A DNA stretch of 64,000 nt. It comes from Aralia elata (Eukaryota > Streptophyta > Magnoliopsida > Apiales > Araliaceae). The notes under the pieces are model-generated. The model worked only from the letters and a program-made list of their open reading frames with translations, did not search any database and was not told the DNA's origin. The stretch is from the NCBI GenBank assembly GCA_034770075.1, contig CM068379.1, positions 12,307,922 through 12,371,921 on the forward strand, given 5' to 3'. Both the position numbers and the translations under genes were made by a program. The stretch's first letter is position 1. The number at the start of each line of letters is the position of its first letter. This document shows, one piece after another, positions 22,193-34,322 of the stretch.

Positions 22193-22931
22193 CTTGGTGT
22201 CACAATTTCTGTAATTTGATCTTCTTGATTATGATATGTGGGTACGGAGAGATTTACTTGCTTAGAGTTGTGCAAGTTTGGTGTATTGATGGTGTTGACA
22301 TTTGGTTGCAAATAAGTGCAGTTTGAAGTCAACTTTTGATTATGTCAGCAAGTTTGAAAAGTAGTACTGATACAATAGATTAACTATGTAGAGATATGCT
22401 TTTGACTAATTTAGCACCTAACTTGCCTTCTTGCTGATCTACCAACTACTGTTGGCAATTTAGTCCTATTTCTTCCCCCATTTTTCTCTCCACAGAGATA
22501 CAGTTTGCATGCTTCATGCTTGAAAATAGTAGGTGTTTTGTTTGATCTGCCATTTTTATTGAGAAAATTTCCTAGGTCCACAAATAAAGGCCTAGTTCCA
22601 TAAGTTCCTACTGTTACCATATTTCATTGTAGATATAGCATATTAGGAAATGATATATCCGAGATTTTATGTATTGATTTTTTTGTTGCCAGTTATGTGT
22701 GAAAGAGATGTAATATGATGGGCATCTTTTATAATTTTATCAAAATTTATATATTAATTTTTTTCGCAATTGTAATTTGGCAAATTTTTTTTACAATAGG
22801 TAGCATGACTCTAGCACATTTCCTTGTGAAAATTGTAATAAATGTATCTTTTGTGTGTAGCTCATAAATGATGATGTTGTTCTTCTAGAACTCCTCGGTG
22901 TTTATGTTCTTTTCATGGACTTGAGGAACAG
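22193..22931. other. Upstream region of the NT-C2 gene
   Basis: No further exon, RNA gene or repeat recognised. This is the probable promoter and 5' untranslated region of the minus-strand gene starting at 22192. Confidence 0.5.
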
Positions 22932-23147
22932 TAGGGTTGTGCATCAGTATAATACCGAACCGAACCGGTCCAAACTGTACCGAATACCGAAAGTGGTCAA
23001 ATTAGCATACCGAAACCGAAATCGGTTAGGCCGGTATACCGAATCGATTACCCGGTTCGAAACCGGTTCGGTACCGGTATATACCAAGTTGTACCGACTG
23101 TCAAATAATTTTTTTTAAATATTAACCCCTTAATTAATTAATTAATT

Positions 23148-23690
23148 TTGGTAATCATTTTATAAGGAACACTTCCTTAAGACTTTTACCAAATAACTAA
23201 TGTGAGACTTGAAGACCTTAACTTCACTTGGTAGTCATTTTATAAGAAAAACTTCCTTAGACTTTTACCAAATAACTAATGTGGGACTTAGAACTTAACT
23301 TTATTTGGTAGTCATTTTATAAGGAAAACTTCCTTAGACTTTTACCAAATAACTAATGTGGGACTTCAAGACCTTACCTTCATTCGGTATAGTCATTTTA
23401 TAAGGAAAACTTCCTTTGACTTTTACCAAATAACTAATGTGGGACTTGAAGACCTTAGTTTCATTTGGTAGCCATTTAGACTTTTACCAAATAACTAATA
23501 ACTAATGTGGGTCTTGAAGAACTTAGCTTCATTTGGTAGTCATTTTATAAGGAAAACTTCCTTAGACTTTAACCAAATAACTAATGTGGGACTTGAAGAC
23601 CTTAGTTTCATTTGATAGTCATTTTATAAGAAAAACTTCCTTAGACTTTTATCATCTAATCAATGTGGGACTTACACATGATGGTGCATG
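23148..23690. repeat. About 80-bp minisatellite inside the hAT element, seven units
   Basis: Units are recognised by GGTAGTCATTTTATAAGGAA and ACTAATGTGGGACTTGAAGA. They begin near 23148, 23227, 23310, 23386, 23462, 23530 and 23610. One unit (23462) is short, lacking the CATTTTATAAGGAAAAC part. Confidence 0.85.
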
Positions 23691-23726
23691 TAAGGTAAGG
23701 GAGAGAGCTATTGAATTTCAAATTTT

Positions 23727-23945
23727 CATTAAGTCCCACATTGTCTAATATGTCTTCTCTTGTCTTACATTTGTTTTATAAATAAGGAGACCATTGCATA
23801 TTACAACAAGTCCCACATTGTCTAATATGTTTTCTCTTGTCCCACCTTTGTTTTATAAATAAAGGAGACCATTACATATTACAACAAGTCCCACATTGTC
23901 TAATAAGCCTTCCTTAAGTCTTCCCTCTATTTTATAAATAGAGTA
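23727..23945. repeat. Second minisatellite of the hAT element, three units
   Basis: Three units of about 80 bp start with AAGTCCCACATTGTCTAATA near 23732, 23809 and 23886 and end with TTTTATAAATA. AAGTCCCACATT is the reverse complement of AATGTGGGACTT in the first array, so the two arrays face each other. Confidence 0.8.
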
Positions 23946-24228
23946 GACTTGAAGTATTTTCTAAGACTAGACATGAAAGTCTAAAGTAAAGCTTAGTTCT
24001 TCTTAATATTAGGCCTTTTTTAAGCTAACCGGTACAACCGGTTCGGTCCGGTACATACCGGACATAAAAAAGAGGTAACCGAAACCGGAACCGAAAACTG
24101 GTATAAAAGTAAATTACCGAACCGGTACCGAACCGATTTTTTTTGTACCGAACCGACCGGTTCGGTATGGTCCGGTTTACCCTAAAACCCGAAAAAACCG
24201 AAACTTTTGCCCACCCCTAAGGAACAGT

Positions 24229-26053
24229 TCCTTCTATGCGCACCGTGACTTAAGATTATATAATATAATAATATGTTTGTGGAATGTTATTTCGTTGGCA
24301 TAGACTACTACAATGTTATTTGTTTATGAGGATTATAATTTCGGGATTATATTTTTTTGGATTATAATTTTAAGATTAGTAATCTTAATCCCATGTTTGT
24401 TTTGATTGAGATTATTAATGAGATAACTTAAAATAATTTTATGTTGTGTTTGTTTTGTTCATAATTAAATAAAGGAATGGATAAAAATTTATCATTTGGA
24501 CTATTATATCCTTACCACTAATAATAAAGATATCATATCTTCATTAATTTGAGTATAAATGGATAAAATAGAATACATCGGTTATTTCAAATAAGGATAG
24601 AGGTTAATTATGTTCACAAATTTTTAATCTAATGTGGTAAAGATTATAATACTTGGTTGGAAATAGTATTAAATAGTATTTCTTTTTTAAGTTGTTTTTT
24701 TATTTTAAAATTAATAGTCTCAAGTTTAATTTTTAATATAAATAAAAGATTTGAAATTAATAGGTTAATTTTAAATGTTATTCGTACGAATAAACATGGC
24801 CTTGATAGTATTATGTTTCCCATAGAATATTCCAAGGTGTGGAATTCTCATCTGCCAGAATAAGAAAATGACATAAGGTGCTATTGAGTTGTGCTGTAAT
24901 GCATGGTAAAAAGATATTATATTTTCAACTAAAGACATCATTGGTTGAAAAAAATAAAATAAAATCAGCTAGGGGTGTATTACTTGTTGAATTAAAATCA
25001 CATATGGTGTTTTAAAGTATATATAATGGATAATAATAGAGGTTTTAAATTTTTTGTTAAAAAAATTGTCTCAAATGATGTGAAGTAATTTTATTGGTAC
25101 AGTACGTATTTTGTGATTGTTATGTAATAAAATATGAGACACATTTTAGATAAGAAAATGATACATGTTGTGAATGTTTATATTGATTTTTTGATTGTCA
25201 ATTACGTAGATAAAAATTAGTAGTAATTTTTTTTAAAAAAATATGTAATAAATAGAGTTTTTATAATTTTTATTAATCACATATATTAATAAATTTTACA
25301 ATTATAATTTAACTTAAATTTATTACAATATATAACATAATTCTTTTACTATATATAACGTAACTCTTTTAGATATAATAAATACGAGGCTCCTAGCTTT
25401 ACCCGAAAAAGAAAAAACACCCACCTTCTGTACTACTTTTAATAATTATATAAAACCCCTTAAAAATGGTTAGGACTTCTGACTCAATCCTCCCTGATGC
25501 TGCTAATGATGAATGACTATACTTTGACTTTTTCTTATTTTTTTTTCCCCATTAGACTATGTAATAATTCTATAATATAGCCATTCCATATTATATTTGT
25601 TTAATTTAGAATGCATCTTATTATAATCTATTGTACGGCCGACACTTCTGACTTTTTATGTATTTTTAGACCATTAAATAAGTTTTGAGCATAGAATAAT
25701 TTCTCTTCCTAATGTAGTGGCATGGACTAACATGATTTATATTTAGTGGGGGTTACATAGCCAATTTCACTTGCATATGTTGACTAATAATGTACAGTGA
25801 CACAGTAACTTGTTATTGTGTTGTACGTGTTGAAAAATGGCTTAGATTTTATAATTATCTAAAATTTGACGGTATTACAAGTATTTCAAGTGTCACTTAA
25901 TTATTATAAGTTATTACGATTAGTTCTCTTCTTAATATGAAATATGTTATTTATTTAAAAGGATTGTCATTTTAATTTTTTTTAACATTACAATAATTTA
26001 AAATAGATTATAGTTTTAATATATTTTAATCAGTTGGACTGTTTAAAAACTTA
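24229..26053. other. Intergenic AT-rich DNA
   Basis: No gene is supported; frames are short and AT-driven. A block at about 25140-25300 (TGTGAATGTTTATATTGA and following) has a diverged relative at about 27235-27385. Confidence 0.5.
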
Positions 26054-26294
26054 TGCTACGTTTGATTGTAGAAATCAAAATAAGAATGAAAAGATTCATT
26101 TCTATGAAATGAAAAAAATTGTATTTGGTTGTTCCATTAAAATGGAATGAATCATTTCGATTCTTACTAAATTTGTGAACTTTATTTCTTAAGGAAGGGT
26201 ATGAAATGAGTCATTTCAGTCATGAATGGAATGAAACATTTCACCCATTATTCTATTCTTTTATCAATTTTATTCTTTTAATTCAAACGTAGCA
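26054..26294. mobile_element. Tourist-type MITE (PIF/Harbinger)
   Basis: The 241-bp element is flanked by TTA (26051-26053 and 26295-26297). The ends TGCTACGTTTGA are perfect inverted repeats for 12 bp. The interior has no coding capacity but contains several ATGAAATGA/TCATTTC inverted stretches. Confidence 0.85.
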
Positions 26295-26297
26295 TTA

Positions 26298-27866
26298 AAG
26301 TGATACTTACACCTATAACAAGCACAATATCAATCCACCGATGCAAGTGGATAGTTACATTAATCATAGTCAAATTGTACTAGATCTATCGTTGTGTGGA
26401 CAAAATAGTATAATCATAGTCAAATTGTATATCAATCATGCAATCTTCTTTATATGATACTTTTTGCAAATTCTTGCAAATTCCATCAAGTTCATTTGCA
26501 AAAACAAACAATAAATCAACGATACCACTAATTGAAATTCATTTTGATATCAATCTTGCAATCTTCTTACTACTTTCGACTCAACAAATAAAGAAATAAA
26601 AATAATTTATATATGTCGACAAATTTTATGATAAAATTGGATTGCGACTAACATCGACTCTAAGTAATAAGATAAAATAAATTAATGTGGACAAACACTT
26701 TCTTAATTCTCTCATAGATCCTATATATCTATATATATCGGTATTTACTATTGACATAAAATTTGAGAAAATATATTGATGAAACTTTTTATACAACTTG
26801 AGAAAATGCTGACGACAAGGAGATGGGTCAATTGATATTGCATATCCATTTTCTAACCTATAATTAGTTGGTGAGCAGCAAGCTGAGTACTTCATGCGTG
26901 ACCCTAAAGACTAATCTTAGGTCTCTCTTGAACCCTTGGACCAAAATTAGAGCCAAGGTCCTCAAGCAACTTCTTTTTATGTGCATTACATTCAAACAAT
27001 ACTTGCCACTACATTCAGTTCATTATCCAAATAAAATCTAATAATTCATCAATTATCTACTAGCCCTAGGTTCTTATTGAATAATTTTACATTACATCCA
27101 ATTGATTATTTTAATAATTAACCACGCATGCTGCTCGTGCTTCGCAAGGGATTAGTTGGCTTTTTAATAATTCATTAATTTTACTTTCTTATAAAACACA
27201 ACTTTTATTGTTTCAAAAATTAAAAAAATAATATATATTGTGAATATTTACGTCGACTTTTCGATTGTCAGTTACGTCGATAAGTATTAGTGCTAACCTT
27301 TTTGGAGAGATATGTAATAAGTGGGGTCCTCTTATAATTTCTACCAATCCCAATGTATTAAAAAGTTTCACACTCAAAAATTAATAAAATAAGTTTACTA
27401 CTATCTGAGCTAGATTTATAGTCTAAAAATGCCATGGATATTTCATATTAGGGGATGGTGTTCCTTTTTCCAGTCTCTATATAAATATACACACAACATA
27501 TCATAATTTATGGTTTGATATTCGCGTAAGAGTTGGATCAGCCCAATCCGGCAGACCAACTAAAGTCAATTCATAATGGGTCATTATTCAGCCCATATAC
27601 TCACTAAAACAAACTTACCAAAAACGTCGGCGTTTCATTTAAATTTTGTACAACAATCGATGTATGCAACACTGGCCGTCAAGATTCCAAGGAACGGTTA
27701 GGATTCGAAAAGTTCAAATTATTACCGTTGCCTTTGAATATTAAACCCTAATAATCCAAGTTTTCCCTCTTTAATCTCCTTTTCATTATTCTCCATCCAT
27801 GGCGCCTTTTCGAAACAGTGCTTCTTCCCGCCCAAATCCCACCAATCACATGCACCCCTTCATTTC
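26298..27866. other. Intergenic DNA upstream of the RRM-like gene
   Basis: No gene is supported. Bases 26610-26720 resemble blocks at about 2040-2160 and 36065-36185, and 27235-27385 resembles 25140-25300. The last 350 bases are the likely promoter region of the gene at 27920. Confidence 0.5.
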
Positions 27867-27874
27867 TATATAAA
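27867..27874 (+). promoter_or_regulatory. TATA box of the RRM-like gene
   Basis: TATATAAA lies 46 bp before the ATG at 27920, which leaves room for a leader of about 15-20 nt. Copy 3 of the gene (62115) lacks this promoter. Confidence 0.6.
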
Positions 27875-27919
27875 CCCCATGAATCCCCTCTGTTTTATCA
27901 TATTATCCATACAATTAAA

Positions 27920-28927
27920 ATGGATAATTATTCTTTCTTCTCTTTTTCCATCCAAATCACTGACGAAGAATTCAATCTATTTCACTCTATCGATCGGTTA
28001 CTATTTTGTAGACTAATCCACACCCTTCGCCGCGATGTTAATGAGTCGATGCGTGTCCTGGCATATCTTATATGGCTCGAAAGAGTCCGCTATAGTCACA
28101 ATTCGGTGAAGAAAGTGCTCGATTGGCCTTTGCTTTTGCTTAATGAGCTTTGTAATGAGATCGCCGTGTGTTTAAGTTGTTTAAAGAACGACGAACTCTC
28201 TTATATGGTGTATAATAGTCTCTCTTTGCTTCGAAAGTTGTGTAGAAGCCACATCAGCTTTTACTATTTTCACGAAAATCGGAGTGGGGTTATTGATGGC
28301 ATCTCTGAAATTATGGATGGTGTTTGTGTTAGGGCTTTTGAGGATATATTGAGTGATCCTAGTCCTCGTTTTGGGCTTGTTCTTGATTTTTATGCGAGCG
28401 CTGGTAGAGTTTTTCTTGGAAGAAATATGAATTTTCAGCTTGTTTTGCCGAATAAATTTGGAAATCTGATGAGGGAAGATCTGAACATTGACCTTAGTGA
28501 AATTTTTGATGGGATGAAGCTAGTAGATGGTTGTGAGGAAGAGGTAGAAGTGGAACCGGATGATAGGACTATCTTCTTGACATTTTCCAAAGGTTATTAT
28601 ATTGCTGAATGTGAAATTAGAGACTACTTCACAAGGTATCCTTTATATTTATATTTATATCTTGGTTTTGTTTATGGTGATTTTTTATGTACTTTTTGAT
28701 CTTGATTCGTTGTGTCAGTCATTTGAGTAAAATTTAATTTGGGTGTTTCATTATTTTTATAAAGGATTTTTGGGGATTTTATTGAAGCAATCTACATGCA
28801 AGATGTGTCACCGAATGAGCAACCACTATATGCGCGCATGGTTGTTCGTTCGTCTTCTATAATTTCTGCAAGGTGTTCAATAATTAAACTTAAACAATTA
28901 CGACAGAAAAAAGGAGATCAAAAGTGA
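27920..28927 (+). pseudogene. RRM-like protein gene, copy A (3'-truncated)
   Basis: Exon 1 is 27920-28635 (start MDNYSFFSFSIQ; 238 codons plus two bases; donor AAG/GTATCC). Exon 2 is 28765-28927 (acceptor AAAG). The N-terminal 210 residues are a helical domain I cannot name (for example RVLAYLIWLERVRYSHNSVK). From DDRTIFLTFSKGYYI across the splice to IFGDFIEAIYMQDV it looks like the first half of an RNA recognition motif. Homology to copy B stops at 28872, in the codons after SSSIIS; 18 unrelated codons and a TGA follow. Copy B shows that about 50 residues, including KYSINGKHIWAKKYVKKN (the last RRM strands), are lost here. A promoter is present, so a shortened protein could still be made. 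Start chosen because it is the first ATG after the TATA box. Confidence 0.75.
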
Positions 28928-28947
28928 ATCTCTAGCCAAGGCTACAA
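28873..28947. other. 75-bp filler at the deletion junction of RRM-like copy A
   Basis: Between 28872 and 28948 copy A has 75 bases with no match in copy B, in place of about 940 bases (about 63031-63967). Homology resumes exactly at TAGAAATTGAAGACACAATT. A deletion with inserted filler, as in end-joining repair, is the simplest reading. Confidence 0.7.
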
Positions 28948-29125
28948 TTAGAAATTGAAGACACAATTCAATTCATTACTAGTATAAACATTCGTTACAA
29001 CATTTGTTACATACTTATTAAAATACTAATAAACATACTTTTCATTTACAACAATGATCAGAATTAAGAATATTATCACTTTTGTATTGAATATTTTTGT
29101 GAAATTGTACATGCAAATTCGAATT

Positions 29126-32100
29126 TCATGATTTAAGGGGACCAGAATGCCCTCCATCCTTCTCAGCATCATGGTAGTTAAACAAGTTGGCACATATTAA
29201 GTAGTACCCAAAGTTCACCACTCCTATCCCTGCCATAATCCAAAACACATAATCCACTCTCCCATCATTGATATTATCCGGCAACCATCCGGTGCTTTGT
29301 CGTACTAACCCTACAATCGCGCTACTTAAATAAAGTCCGATCGCCATTATCAACGACATCATAGCAGTGGAGGTGCTACGTAGTGATGTAGGAAATTCTT
29401 GATAATAAAATGCCACTTGTCCCGGAAAATGGAAAGCATCAGCAATGCCAATAATGACTAGGGGTACCACTAGCCACATTGCTGACATAGGTACAACTGA
29501 GCCATCATCCATCAGATGGTGAGTCATAACAACTTGTAATCGTTGATTTTCGACTAAGGCGGATCCCACTAGGGCTAGGATGTTGATTACGTGGCCGATT
29601 CCTATTCGTTGAAGTGGTGTCAACAAGTGGCCAGTTAATTTTTGCCATCCAGGGAGTATTAAGCGGTCGAGGATTGAGAGGGAAGTGGATGTGGCTAAAA
29701 TGTTGAAGACTAGGATTGAGGCTGCTGGGATTGCGAAACTTGTTGTGAGGTGTCTGTCCATTGTTAGGGCTTGAAGGACTGTTAAACTGATGAAGATGCC
29801 TATTGTGGTACTTAACAAAATGCTGGTGGACCATATTGGAATTATTTTTATTAGGGTTTTGAGGTCTTCTACTTCTTGGACAGTACATAGGTTCCATGAT
29901 TTTTTTTCGATCAAGGCGTCTGATTCAATGTTACCTTCTGATTTCAGTGCTGCATTGTTTAAGAAGCTGCATATAAAATGACAAATACAGTTGTTGATAT
30001 ATTGAGCGAATGAAACCTAATTAAAACTACCTCCATCTCACTTTAATTCCTACACTTTTGATGTGTATTTCCTTGATTTTAAGACATTAAAATTATATTT
30101 AAATATTATAAATGGAGAGTTGATATGATACGAGTATTTAAATATTATAAATGGGAAGTTGATATTTCCAACAATTTTGTTTCCTTTTTTTTTTGCAGCG
30201 AAAATACTACAACACATACTTAGACAATGTGTATTTAATATTATAAGTTTATAAACTGAACAAATAATAGGAGTACTGAAAATATTATTTCCCTTATAAA
30301 TGAAGATAATTAATATGTATAAGCGAATAAAAGCTAAAAATATTTTTTTTCCATGTCTTTATGAATTCATACATACCTGAAACTATCGGTAGGACGACTG
30401 TTTATTCTAGAAATCCCTACATCATCACCATAGAAATAACCTTTTGTTTCAATTACTTTCCTCTTCCTTATAGCTGCAACAACAACCCGAGCTATGCTCA
30501 TAAAAGGGCTCCCCTTAGGCTTAATATGCCGGTAATAACGCTTCCCCAGTATGAACACAGTTAATCCAATGGCATTAGCAGCAACACAAACTCCAAACCC
30601 TAAAGCCCAACTTACATTGTCTTGAAGGAACACAATAACTGTGGAGCTAACGGTAGCACAAGCGTATAAAATGATAAAATACCAGTTAAAGAATATGTTC
30701 TGATCATTAGGGTTTTCAAATTGATCTGCTCCCATTGTAGCAACGGTGAAGCTGGTCCCTGCTGAGCCGAGGGAAGCTAGGGTTATACCCGTGAATAAGG
30801 CGGCGAGTTGAATGTCCGATGGGGTCTCACATGTGTTTGGTGCATTTAGGCAGGGTGGAGGGTGCAATGAATTGATTGAAGCAGATAGAGTCATGAGGAT
30901 TGTACCCTATAGAACATTGCAAGAAATTGTGAGAATTATAAATTTCATGTGATTTTTCCCCTCTTTTCAGGAGGACTTAGAACCTATCCTTAGCCGACTA
31001 CCAGAAAATTGGGCATTTGAGACTAATTTTTCTGCCTCAAAATAGTGAAAATCAGTTTCAAACTAGGATTTTAGACCCATTTTGACCGTCTCAAAATTTA
31101 TGTCTAAAAAGTGTCATTAAATTTGAGACGGAATCTTGTACGTAGCCAAACTTTTGTTTTAGATGCTGTGTTTTCTGGTAGAGACCTTGCAAGAATTGGG
31201 CCATTCACGGGGCTATGGTTTATTTGGTTATTAGCATTTGCAGCTATAGTGGTTGAGGAATTTGGATCTCTAAATGCACTGTACTATTTTTAGTGTGTTG
31301 AGTTTGGGCCTTAAAAACTGCGTATGTGAGTTATATAAATAAATTACGTTTGAAATAAGTTGTTATAAATTGTTAGAATTTAAGAATGAATAATAGCACA
31401 CTTACACAGATATTATACGAAGAACGAAAAAAATAAGAACACACGATATACGTAGGTTCACCAATTTGGCTAGTCCTGCTTGTCTGATGTATTCATATGA
31501 TGTCTCACATGCTCTATAATGATCCACACACCAAACAATATCCCCGACTACCCTGTCGAAATGGCTATTAGTCGAACCCGCAGAAGTATGAGCCAATTCC
31601 AACATAAACAAATAAAATTTTCAAATATGTTTAAACTTTCAAACACTTTAAATGCGCTTTACACTATGTAACTAAACACACTATATAATAATGTCTTCGT
31701 AGGTACATGTTCTATTTGAAGTACCTTCAACAAGAAAATAGTATTTTTTTATTATTTTGTTTCTGATCCATGTACATTTCTGTCAATTTTATCGGGAGAA
31801 TTACTGTACGAAAATAATTGTAGTGTGATTTGTAGACAAGGTCGTGTACATTTCGGGTCCATATATATATGATTCCTGCAACAGCATTTATGCACTTTAT
31901 CTTTACAAGCAGGGTTATGTATTGTTTTCTTTCATACCTGCTTTGTTACATATCTGTACAATTATTTGATTCTGTAAACATGTGGTGTACCGGCAGCGAG
32001 CGGGTACTTTTCTTTTGTCTAATTCTGAATAGCTTCTTTTTGTAGAGCATGGGGTAAATTATTTTGATTTGATTTTTTATTTTGTCAATTTGTGAAATGT

Positions 32101-33615
32101 TAAAATTTATACTCCCTTTGTCCCCAAAAAAACGAGCAAAGTATAACGTGCACATAAATTAAAAAAAGTAAAAGTAAATAAAAGAGAGTAAAAAATTTCT
32201 AAATTTATTCTTCGTGGTCCCACAAGATTATATAAAATGGTGAATACTTTTATTTTTTTTATATTAATGGGCCCTACTAAATGACTTAGTTACCCTTCAC
32301 TTTATGTACTTAATTTATCTCATCTAATAAATTTTGAAGGGTAATATTGAGATTGTATACTCATTTTAATCAATCAAACAAAGCATTAATTGTATTTTGT
32401 TTTGTTTTCTCTTTGAATGTCAAGTAAAAAGGAACACAGAGAGTGCTAATTAAAAATTGAAATAACTTTATTTTTTGCAAACGCTTTCTTTAAAATTGTA
32501 ATTATTCATTGAGGAGGAAATTGCTTATAATTTTACGGCGGATTCAGTACATAGATGGATAGGTTGGCTACTATATTTTGTTAATAAATCTACTGCATAA
32601 GTTTTTATTCTTAATTGTGATTTTAAGTTATATTAACTACTATATTTTGTTTATTTTTAAACGATGTTTGGAGTACTTAGTGTGTTTGAAATTTCAAATG
32701 TATTTAAATATTTTGTTTCGTCTGAAATGATTTATTTCAAATGTAACTTTTTTAACTTACAAATGCAAAGCGTAACACACTAAAAATTATGCGACGTGTT
32801 TGGAGATTGAAACGCTACTATCCGCAAATGCTAATAACCGAATAAACCCATATAATTCAGGTGCCGTGATTGAATATTCTCTCAGGTAATCTAATTTCTT
32901 TTGATTTATAATTTTTTTCTTTCTATTCTTGTTCCATTAGGTTAATCTAAACTCACTTTCTGGCAACAAGAATAATTATCGATCCTTACCAGTAAGGAAA
33001 TAAATGAGAAGAGGGTGATGACAGAGAAGGTGCCGAAGTAAGAGTCGGCGATGATAGCTCCGGCAACCGGAAAGAGATTGTTGCAGCCGGCGACAGTATT
33101 ACTGATCTGAGTAGCATGGATGCTCTTCAAATTGAACTTAGTTATCAGGTAAACAAGCAGGTTGGATGACCACCCTCCAGCCGCAAGGGACAATCCTAAC
33201 TCAGTTCCTGCATACTCAAAAAATCCACAAATATATACATATACTTACACACACAGAGACATAGATACATATATATATATATATATTGTATATATAAGGA
33301 ACTGATTTATAGCAAATGATGGTTATAGATATAATTCTGACCACCATATGATATCTATATTTATTAATTTATAAATTCTTGGTCCGCTATAACCTTATAT
33401 GACCACCCCCATCTTACACTAGTTATATATATATATATATACACACACACACTGTTTTTTAGAGTTAATGGGAGAGAGGAGAGATTACCTGTGATAAAGG
33501 GGAAGGCTGTCCAGCCACCTCGTTTACTCTCCATGCCTTCCTCTCTTCTATCTTTATTTGCTGTATTTTGGCCTGAGAATTCCCCCTCAAGATGCTCTAC
33601 TTCTGAGTATCCCAT
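29126..33615 (-). CDS. NRT1/PTR family transporter, NPF2 (NAXT-like) subfamily, complete
   Basis: Four exons: 33489-33615, 32990-33207, 30377-30906 and 29126-29966, all with GT-AG introns of 281, 2083 and 410 bp. The joined frame is 1716 nt, or 571 residues, normal for the family. It is a proton-coupled-type carrier fold of 12 membrane helices in the plasma membrane or tonoplast. Key segments are NTVAGCNNLFPVAGAIIADS (helix 2 region), GSAGTSFTVATMGADQFENP (helix 4 region, highly conserved), FFNWYFIILYACAT, KGSPFMSIARVVVAAIRKRK leading to the central loop, and DAFHFPGQVAFYYQEFP and TAMMSLIMAIGLYLSS near the C terminus. The ExxER proton-coupling motif of helix 1 is replaced (ELGLS), as in NPF2 members of the NAXT nitrate-efflux group. 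Substrate is inferred, not shown: nitrate, chloride or a metabolite. It is the only complete transporter copy in the window. Intron 2 carries two MITEs. Confidence 0.9.
30998..31181. mobile_element. Small CACTA-like MITE in transporter intron 2
   Basis: 184 bp with inverted ends CTACCAGAAAA and TTTTCTGGTAG. The start resembles the CACTAC-CAGAAAA ends of plant CACTA elements but lacks the first CA. Inside are short inverted segments (TTTGAGACT near the left and TTTGAGACGG near the right). Confidence 0.55.
31200..32111. other. Interior of transporter intron 2
   Basis: Non-coding intron sequence. Short frames on both strands have no recognisable content. Confidence 0.6.
32112..32446. mobile_element. 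Stowaway-like MITE in transporter intron 2
   Basis: Flanked by TA; the left end ACTCCCTTTGTCCCC pairs imperfectly with the right end GGAACACAGAGAGTGC. About 335 bp, no coding sequence. Ends are approximate. Confidence 0.5.
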
Positions 33616-34322
33616 TCTCTCTCTACCTCCGTCTATGAGATATTATATTACTTTCCCTATCTCATAAAAAAGTCGGGAGTAGTTAGCAAAATTTATACTC
33701 TCGATCGGTCTCATAAAAAATATCTCAAGTAAACTTTTCATTTAATTTAATAAAATATTTAAAAAGAGAGAAAAAAGTATAAATAAGTGCTTAGTGATCC
33801 CATACATAAGTACTAATCCCCATTTAATTTAATTTATTTAATTGATTTATGTTAATTAATTAATTTCATTTTATTTTATTTTATATCTTATTATATTAAA
33901 TTAAATTTATTTATTTTATTTTGTATTACATTATATTATATTATTTAATTTAGTTAAATTAAATTATATTAAATTAAATTACTTTATTTTTTAAAATTTA
34001 TTTTATTTTATTTATATCTTATTATATTAAATTTAATTTATCTATTTATTTTATTTTTTATTACATTATATTATATTATTTAATATAATATAATATAATT
34101 AAATTATATTAAATTAAATAAATAAATATTTTTATTTTATTTTATTTTATTTATATCTTATTAAATTAAATTAAATTTATTTATTTTGTACTATATTATA
34201 TTATATAATATTATTTTTTTATTTAGTAATGTAAAACTAAGTAAATGCTACTTAATTTATTTCATTTTAGTTTATTAGTTGGTAGGAAACTAAGTAAATA
34301 TTAATTAGTTTATTTTAGTATC
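33616..34322. repeat. Upstream region of the transporter with AT-rich block, copy 2
   Basis: Matches 796-1491. The gene's promoter must lie in this stretch because the ATG is at 33613-33615. An ATATTATA stretch 25-35 bp before the ATG is too close to be a convincing TATA box. Bases 33830-34220 are the AT-only low-complexity block. Confidence 0.6.

Larger units (their letters stand above)
22932..24219. mobile_element. Non-autonomous hAT element
   Basis: The 1288-bp element is flanked by the 8-bp duplication AGGAACAG (22924-22931 and 24220-24227). Its 11-bp ends, TAGGGTTGTGC and the complement of GCCCACCCCTA, differ at two positions. Subterminal regions (22950-23100 and 24020-24190) are packed with ACCGAACCGG-type repeats, common in plant hAT elements. 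There is no transposase; the interior is two minisatellites. Confidence 0.88.

Noticed and set aside
22411..22620. 69-codon minus-strand frame upstream of the NT-C2 gene
   Set aside because: No recognisable domain, no splice signals that join it to exon 1, and composition like its surroundings.
26626..26895. 89-codon minus-strand frame
   Set aside because: No domain and it spans one of the dispersed repeat blocks; probably chance.
27818..27919. Upstream extension of the RRM-like frame from a GTG codon
   Set aside because: A TATA box at 27867 lies within it and the first ATG after it is at 27920.
31111..31293. 60-codon plus-strand frame in transporter intron 2
   Set aside because: It overlaps the end of a MITE and opposes the gene; no domain.
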